Source: Rhodococcus sp. G-MC3 | GTDB lineage: Bacteria; Actinomycetota; Actinomycetes; Mycobacteriales; Mycobacteriaceae | Assembly (NCBI RefSeq): GCF_030063335.1 | Contig: NZ_JASISW010000001.1 | Location: 310,001 to 374,000, forward strand | Direction of reading: 5' to 3' | DNA: 64,000 nt | Shown here: piece by piece, positions 59,500 through 64,000 of the stretch | How positions within the stretch are numbered: position 1 is the first letter of the stretch | Layout: each line of letters begins with the position of its first letter | Notes under the pieces: model-generated | What the model saw: the letters and a program-made list of their open reading frames with translations, nothing else | Databases searched by the model: none | What the model was told of the DNA's origin: nothing | Position numbers and translations under genes: made by a program

Positions 59500-59967
59500 C
59501 TAGGGGGTTCCGGTGCCGCTCGGCCCAGCAGGCGCAGGTGGGAGCAGAGAGCGTAGCTGGGGCGGAACGGTGAGTCCAGGCAGGTAGGTCGGATCCTGCG
59601 AGGTGGAAGGACGCGACTGCCCCGACTCCCCCGACGTACCGGGCTCGCCCGACGTCCCCGCAGTGCCCGATGTTCCGGCAGAGCCGGACGGTTCCATGGT
59701 GGTCGACGGGTTGTCGGTGGTGGTCGGCGGAACAGAGGTGTATTGCTCCTGATACGTCCGCTGGTCGGTCTGATACTGGCTTGTGTCGACAGCGGTCGGG
59801 CCGGTAACGGGTGTGTCGGGCAGCGGCCTGACCTGGTCGTACAGCAGGGCGGTCAGAATGAAACAGATGCCAATGAGCACCGTCGAGGTGCGGACCCGTC
59901 CGTAAATGCGGGTAGGAATCTTCCAGTTCCTTCTCGGCCGGTCCGGATCGGCTGGATGTTCGGTCAC
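59500..59967 (-). CDS. Small Pro/Ser/Thr-rich membrane protein
   Basis: A 155-residue protein of the Rv3103c type. A basic cytoplasmic start is followed by one membrane helix (STVLIGICFILTALLY, about 29-44) and a long, disordered outer region with a GTSG-type repeat (SGSAGT, SGTAGT, SGEPGT, SGESGQ) and a Pro-rich end. No enzyme domain is visible. It overlaps the mscS stop/start neighbour by four bases (59964-59967), so it is co-translated with the channel; a role in the envelope is likely but unproven. Confidence 0.75.
   Translation of the reverse strand: MTEHPADPDRPRRNWKIPTRIYGRVRTSTVLIGICFILTALLYDQVRPLPDTPVTGPTAVDTSQYQTDQRTYQEQYTSVPPTTTDNPSTTMEPSGSAGTSGTAGTSGEPGTSGESGQSRPSTSQDPTYLPGLTVPPQLRSLLPPAPAGPSGTGTP
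59612..59683. repeat. 18-bp tandem repeat (about 4 units) in the Pro/Ser/Thr-rich gene
   Basis: Units starting CCCGACGT or CCCGATGT at 59630, 59648 and 59666, plus a degenerate one before, encoding six-residue Gly-Thr-Ser repeats. Confidence 0.8.
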
Positions 59968-60881
59968 AGATCGTCCTCCAGTTCGCGGGGGCGACCCTCG
60001 GGCTCGACCCCGGCCGTGGACACGTCGGGGCTCACCGTAATCCCTTCCGGCTGTAGAGCCGCTGCCACCCGAACCCGAAGCTCGCGACCGACCTGAAACT
60101 GCTTTCCGGGGAGCGTTCTTGCGACGAGGCGCACGTTGACCTGATCGACCTCGATGCTTTCGACACCCATCACGGTGGGTTCGTCGAGCAGCAGGGGCTT
60201 AAGTCGGGAGTCCTCGAATGCAGTCCGCCCCACGCGCTTGAGGATCTCGTTCACCCTGTTCAGGTCGGAGCCCGTCGGGATAGGAACATCGACGACGGCG
60301 CGAGCCCAGTCCTTCGACAGGTTGATGGCTTTCACGATCTGTCCGTTCGGAACCGTGATCACCTCCCCGTCGACGCTGCGCACTCTGGTGACTCGCAGTG
60401 TTACGTCCTCGACAGTGCCGACCGCATCTTCCGCGGAACCGTTGACCGCGATCTGCACGACATCACCGAACCCGTACTGCCGCTCGGTGATGATGAAGAA
60501 GCCGGCGAGAATATCTTGAACAACCCGCTGCGCACCGAAACCGAGGGCTGCACCGAGAACGGTTGCAGGCGCGACGAGGCTGGTGACGGCGAAACCGAAT
60601 CTACGGAGAACTTCGATCGTCACGAGGACGTAGACGATAGTCACGGCAACCCACGTGATCACCTGGGCGAGAGCATGCCGATGCTTGGCCGCCTCGGACC
60701 GAACCAGCGCATCGCTGTGCCGGTAATTGGAATCAATTCTCGAGGTGATTCGCGAGCCGACGTAGCTGATGAATCTCGCGATGAGCATGCCGCCGAGGAT
60801 GTAAAGCACTATCTCGAGTCCGCTGCCGCTGAGCCAAACTTTCAGGTCCGGCGGCAAGCCGAACGACAAAGCTGTGATCAT
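59964..60881 (-). CDS. mscS: MscS-family mechanosensitive ion channel
   Basis: A 305-residue small-conductance channel. Three hydrophobic segments lie at about 18-40, 74-95 and 98-125; the pore helix is seen in [29 protein letters not shown], with Ala/Gly packing typical of MscS, followed by the beta domain [33 protein letters not shown]. It releases solutes upon osmotic downshift. It corresponds to Rv3104c and lies six bases after prfB. Confidence 0.9.
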   Translation of the reverse strand: MITALSFGLPPDLKVWLSGSGLEIVLYILGGMLIARFISYVGSRITSRIDSNYRHSDALVRSEAAKHRHALAQVITWVAVTIVYVLVTIEVLRRFGFAVTSLVAPATVLGAALGFGAQRVVQDILAGFFIITERQYGFGDVVQIAVNGSAEDAVGTVEDVTLRVTRVRSVDGEVITVPNGQIVKAINLSKDWARAVVDVPIPTGSDLNRVNEILKRVGRTAFEDSRLKPLLLDEPTVMGVESIEVDQVNVRLVARTLPGKQFQVGRELRVRVAAALQPEGITVSPDVSTAGVEPEGRPRELEDDL

Positions 60882-60887
60882 GACTGG

Positions 60888-62000
60888 TTACTCTTCCCCC
60901 CGCATACGCCAACGAATCCCAGCCTCCAGGAAACCATCGATATCGCCGTCGAGCACGCTGGAGGGATTGTTCACCTCGTACTCGGTGCGAAGATCCTTGA
61001 CCATCTGGTACGGATGCAGCACGTAGGACCGCATCTGATTGCCCCACGAGCTACCGCCGTCGCCCTTGAGTGCATCCATCTCGGCCCGCTCTTCTTTGCG
61101 CTTGACCTCGAGGAGCTTCGCCTGCAGGACCCGCATAGCAGACACCTTGTTCTGCAGCTGAGACTTCTCGTTCTGGCAGGTGACGACGATGCCGGTCGGG
61201 ACGTGCGTCAGGCGCACAGCCGAGTCGGTGGTGTTGACGGACTGACCGCCGGGGCCACTCGACCGGTAGACATCGACGCGAATGTCGCCTTCGGGGATCT
61301 CGATGTGATCGGTGGTCTCGACGACGGGTAGCACCTCGACCTCGGCGAACGAAGTCTGACGGCGGCCCTGATTGTCGAACGGGCTGATGCGGACCAGCCG
61401 GTGCGTGCCCTGCTCGACGGACAGGGTTCCGTAGGTATAGGGAGCCTTCACCGCGAACGTCGCGCTCTTGATTCCTGCTTCTTCGGCGTAGGACGTGTCG
61501 TAGACCTCGACGCTGTAGCCGTGCTTCTCGGCCCAGCGGATGTACATCCGCATGAGCATCTCGGCCCAGTCGGCCGCATCGATGCCGCCCGCGCCGGATC
61601 GAATGTTCACCAGCGCGTCTCGCTGGTCGTACTCGCCGGACAGGAGTGTGCGCACTTCGGCTGCGGCGATGTCCTCGCGAAGCGATGCGCGCTCGGCGTC
61701 GGCGTCGGCCGTCGCCGAGACTTCGGCGTCGCCTTCTTCACCCTCCGCGAGCTCGTAGAGCACAGGGAGGTCGTCGAGGCGACCGCGCAATTCCTCGGCG
61801 CGGCGCAACTCTGCCTGGGCATGCGAAAGTTGGCTCGTCACCTGTTGCGCATGCTCCTGGTCGTTCCACAGGTCCGGAGACGCAGCTTGATGCTCGAGCT
61901 CGTCGATCCGGCGACGTAGTTCCTCGACATCGAGAACCGACTCGATGGTCGTGAGAGTGACGTCGAGTTCGTTCAGGTCTGCGGACACGTCAGGATGCAC
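60888..62000 (-). CDS. prfB: Peptide chain release factor 2
   Basis: Recognises UAA and UGA stop codons; 370 residues. The codon-reading tripeptide is SPF in [14 protein letters not shown] and the peptidyl-transfer motif GGQ in [16 protein letters not shown]. Unlike the E. coli gene there is no programmed +1 frameshift site; the frame is continuous, as usual in actinobacteria. GTG at 62000 gives the standard N-terminus [15 protein letters not shown]. It is the first gene of the prfB-mscS set. Confidence 0.96.
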   Translation of the reverse strand: MHPDVSADLNELDVTLTTIESVLDVEELRRRIDELEHQAASPDLWNDQEHAQQVTSQLSHAQAELRRAEELRGRLDDLPVLYELAEGEEGDAEVSATADADAERASLREDIAAAEVRTLLSGEYDQRDALVNIRSGAGGIDAADWAEMLMRMYIRWAEKHGYSVEVYDTSYAEEAGIKSATFAVKAPYTYGTLSVEQGTHRLVRISPFDNQGRRQTSFAEVEVLPVVETTDHIEIPEGDIRVDVYRSSGPGGQSVNTTDSAVRLTHVPTGIVVTCQNEKSQLQNKVSAMRVLQAKLLEVKRKEERAEMDALKGDGGSSWGNQMRSYVLHPYQMVKDLRTEYEVNNPSSVLDGDIDGFLEAGIRWRMRGEE

Positions 62001-62394
62001 GAGAGTCAAGGTTACCGGCACTTGAATCGCGACAGGACCATGCCGCCTCACGACCGAGCGATGCGGATCACATTTTTCGCGATCGCTTCGACCCATCCGT
62101 GTCGTGAGCAGGTTCGATGGGCGCCACAGCTCTGTTCAGTAAGGGCTCCGACTGCTAACTTCAGTCCTCATCGACACATACGCATGCGGCTATTCCTCTC
62201 GAACCGCCGCCGAGACGCCCAACGGGTTCAGCACATGCTGCGCACGTGATCCATTGCTGGTTGCGCGTCGGCACGTCGATTTCTGCAGGACCGGCACCAG
62301 CCTCTGTCGCTGAGCCGGTTCACCCCAGTTGGTCGATCACGGGGTTCCAGCCGCGGTACCCCGTGTACCTGCAGAAGCACAAAGAGGAGCGCAC
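62001..62394. other. Intergenic region between prfB and carbonic anhydrase
   Basis: About 390 bases between divergent genes. I see no convincing gene or RNA. It must hold the promoters of prfB and of the carbonic anhydrase gene; the latter has a clear ribosome site (AGGAG) before its ATG. Confidence 0.6.
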
Positions 62395-62886
62395 ATGTCT
62401 GTCACCGACGAGTACCTGAAGAACAACGAGGCGTACGCAGCCCAGTTCTCTGGACCCCTGCCTCTCCCGCCGTCGAAGCACGTCGCCGTTGTCGCCTGCA
62501 TGGATGCGCGTCTCGACGTCTACCGAGCCCTCGGCCTCAACGAGGGCGAAGCGCACGTGATCCGCAATGCGGGCGGCGTCATCACCGATGACGAGATCCG
62601 TTCGCTCGCCATCAGCCAACGTCTCCTCGGAACGAAGGAAATCATCCTCATCCACCACACGGACTGCGGCATGCTCACCTTCACCGACGACGATTTCAAG
62701 AAGGGCATCCAGGACGAGATCGGCATCAAGCCGAACTGGGCGGCCGAGTCGTTCCCCGACCCCGATGAGGATGTGCGCCAGTCGCTCGCGCGAATCGAGG
62801 CCAGCCCGTTCGTCACCAAGCACGAGTCCGCTCGCGGGTTCGTGTTCGACGTCGCCACCGGCAAACTCAATGAAGTAGTGGGCTGA
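62395..62886 (+). CDS. Beta-class carbonic anhydrase
   Basis: Interconverts CO2 and bicarbonate; 163 residues. Zinc ligands are the Cys of VACMDARLD, the His of LIHHTDCG and the Cys of the same motif, with the Asp-Arg dyad (MDAR) that gates the site. It closely resembles Rv1284 through VTDEYLKNN, NEGEAHVIRNAGG and the C-terminal RGFVFDVATGKLNEV. ATG at 62395 has AGGAG upstream. A GGATACAG/CTGTATCC hairpin (62906-62927) follows and may attenuate or end transcription. Confidence 0.95.
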   Translation: MSVTDEYLKNNEAYAAQFSGPLPLPPSKHVAVVACMDARLDVYRALGLNEGEAHVIRNAGGVITDDEIRSLAISQRLLGTKEIILIHHTDCGMLTFTDDDFKKGIQDEIGIKPNWAAESFPDPDEDVRQSLARIEASPFVTKHESARGFVFDVATGKLNEVVG

Positions 62887-62945
62887 TCCAATGACGGCCG
62901 GAGGTGGATACAGCCGCGTCTGTATCCATCTCCTAGGCTGGCCGA

Positions 62946-63734
62946 GTGACCGATCGCAATGCTGACCTGCAACTCGCTCTGTCGATGGCCGATCAGGCCG
63001 ACGACATCACGCGGAGCCGATTTCTCGCCCTCGACCTGAAAGTCGACGACAAGCCGGATCTGTCTCCCGTCAGCGATGCCGACCTGGCGGTCGAAAGGCT
63101 GATTCGTTCGATCGTCGCCGAAGAGCGAAACGAAGACGCGATACTCGGTGAGGAATTCGGCGGCGACCCCGTCTTGGCCGGTCGTCAATGGGTAATCGAT
63201 CCCATCGACGGGACGAAGAACTTCGTTCGCGGCGTGCCGATCTGGGCAACCCTCGTTGCACTGCTCGAGGACGGTGTTCCCGTCGTTGGCGTGATCAGCG
63301 CGCCCGCTCTCAACCGGCGTTGGTGGGCCGCCGAGGGTTCCGGAGCCTGGACGACATACGACGGCGGCGAAGCGCGGCTGATCACAGTCTCATCGGTAGG
63401 TGATCTGCCCTCCGCCAGCTTGAGTTTCGCGAGCTTGTCCGGCTGGAAGGAACGCGGAATTCGCGAGCGTTTCATCGAACTCACCGATGCGGTGTGGCGA
63501 GTACGGGGTTATGGCGACTTCTTCTCTTACTGCCTCCTGGCGGAGGGAACACTCGACATTGCGGCCGAGCCCGAAGTATCACTATGGGACCTGGCGCCGC
63601 TGGACATCCTCGTCCGCGAGGCCGGTGGGCGCTTTACGTCCTTGGACGGGACTGCAGGTCCGCATGGAGGAAGCGCTGTGGCGACCAATGCACTGTTGCA
63701 CGACCAGGTACTGGCACACCTGCGCTCACACTGA
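62946..63734 (+). CDS. hisN: Histidinol-phosphatase, inositol monophosphatase family
   Basis: A 262-residue metal-dependent phosphatase completing the eighth step of histidine synthesis in actinobacteria. Motifs: ILGEEFGGD (metal Glu), [20 protein letters not shown] (metal Asp residues) and [17 protein letters not shown]. It matches Rv3137. GTG at 62946 lies six bases after TAGGCT, so the mRNA may be leaderless. A general inositol-phosphatase role cannot be excluded by sequence alone. Confidence 0.88.
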   Translation: MTDRNADLQLALSMADQADDITRSRFLALDLKVDDKPDLSPVSDADLAVERLIRSIVAEERNEDAILGEEFGGDPVLAGRQWVIDPIDGTKNFVRGVPIWATLVALLEDGVPVVGVISAPALNRRWWAAEGSGAWTTYDGGEARLITVSSVGDLPSASLSFASLSGWKERGIRERFIELTDAVWRVRGYGDFFSYCLLAEGTLDIAAEPEVSLWDLAPLDILVREAGGRFTSLDGTAGPHGGSAVATNALLHDQVLAHLRSH

Positions 63735-63755
63735 TCGGCCGAGCCGGAACCGAAC

Positions 63756-64000
63756 TCAGAGAACAGCAGCGAGCACGAGCGCGATCAATGGGGTGATGCC
63801 TTGAGTGAACGCAGCCCTGAAGTATTTTGAACCGCCTGTTGCCAGCACGACTGCCGCGCCGACGATGCTGAGGCAGGCAAACACCACGATCGCGTCACCG
63901 GCGGCGCCGCCGACGATCAACCCGACGACAATTCCGACAGCCAGGAACAAGTTGTAGAACCCCTGGTTGAACGCCATCGGCCGGACAACGTCGGCGTCGG
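63756..64000 (-). CDS. DUF1304 family membrane protein (partial, window edge)
   Basis: C-terminal part of a small membrane protein: the frame is open through position 64000 and contains MAFNQGFYNLFLAVGIVVG, the DUF1304 signature (NQGxYNxFLA), followed by two more hydrophobic segments to a stop at 63756. The N-terminal helix lies outside the window. Function unknown. It converges on hisN with a 21-base gap. Confidence 0.8.
   Translation of the reverse strand, partial: DADVVRPMAFNQGFYNLFLAVGIVVGLIVGGAAGDAIVVFACLSIVGAAVVLATGGSKYFRAAFTQGITPLIALVLAAVL

Noticed and set aside
60888-62000. Programmed frameshift in prfB
   Set aside because: The frame is continuous from the GTG start, with no in-frame UGA near codon 25.

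Overview
The window looks like chromosomal DNA of a high-GC actinobacterium of the order Mycobacteriales, most likely a Rhodococcus-type member of Nocardiaceae. The evidence is dense coding with GTG and TTG starts, many 4-nt stop/start overlaps, an Lsr2 nucleoid protein, a tmRNA tag ending DYALAA, and long stretches whose gene order follows my memory of Mycobacterium tuberculosis Rv3014c-Rv3053c and Rv3100c-Rv3105c. No phage, insertion sequence or CRISPR array is visible. Most genes are core functions, so novelty has to be sought in regulation, gene junctions and one lipid operon.

Left part (1-31,300): the 5' end of ligA, a MetE-like protein, mnmA, a cysteine desulfurase, plsC, an OlsB-like N-acyltransferase and etfBA, all on the minus strand. 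Then comes a plus-strand trio (methyltransferase, GH57 branching enzyme, GT4 glucosyltransferase) matching the cluster linked to methylglucose lipopolysaccharide. It is followed by a hexapeptide acyltransferase, a beta-propeller lipoprotein, two methyltransferases, an enoyl-CoA hydratase, a Nudix hydrolase, an ABC ATPase, a GlgX debranching enzyme, a YczE-like membrane protein, a PTH2-like protein, serB, ctaD, a siderophore-binding lipoprotein, a second Nudix enzyme and nrdHIEF.

Middle part (31,300-48,000): a stand-alone zinc-free-type ribosomal protein L36 behind a candidate Zur site, an FMN reductase divergent from a TetR regulator, a fructosamine-kinase-like protein, and an ammonia-type NAD synthetase. 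Next is a divergent molybdopterin cluster (moaA-moaD facing moeA-moaCB-moaE), an amidase plus COG0523 GTPase pair, a ferredoxin-NADP reductase fusion, lsr2, tRNA-Ala(GGC), a DsbA-like protein, an MFS transporter and phosphoglucomutase.

Right part (48,000-64,000): a six-gene minus-strand operon (alpha/beta hydrolase, FAD oxidoreductase, DUF1365, two cyclopropane-synthase-type methyltransferases, DUF1295 protein) that probably modifies membrane fatty acids. It is followed by ssrA (tmRNA), an SDR/DUF2867 protein, a DMT permease, smpB, ftsX, ftsE, a small Pro/Ser/Thr-rich membrane protein, mscS, prfB, a beta-carbonic anhydrase, hisN and a partial DUF1304 gene.

Two things stand out beyond the gene list. 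First, at least a dozen short tandem duplications, mostly of 15-18 bp units, sit at gene ends, in intergenic gaps or in disordered protein segments; in coding DNA the unit is always a multiple of three, while non-coding copies also show 16 and 17 bp. Second, the two methyltransferases of the lipid operon lack residues normally conserved in cyclopropane synthases, which suggests a different product.
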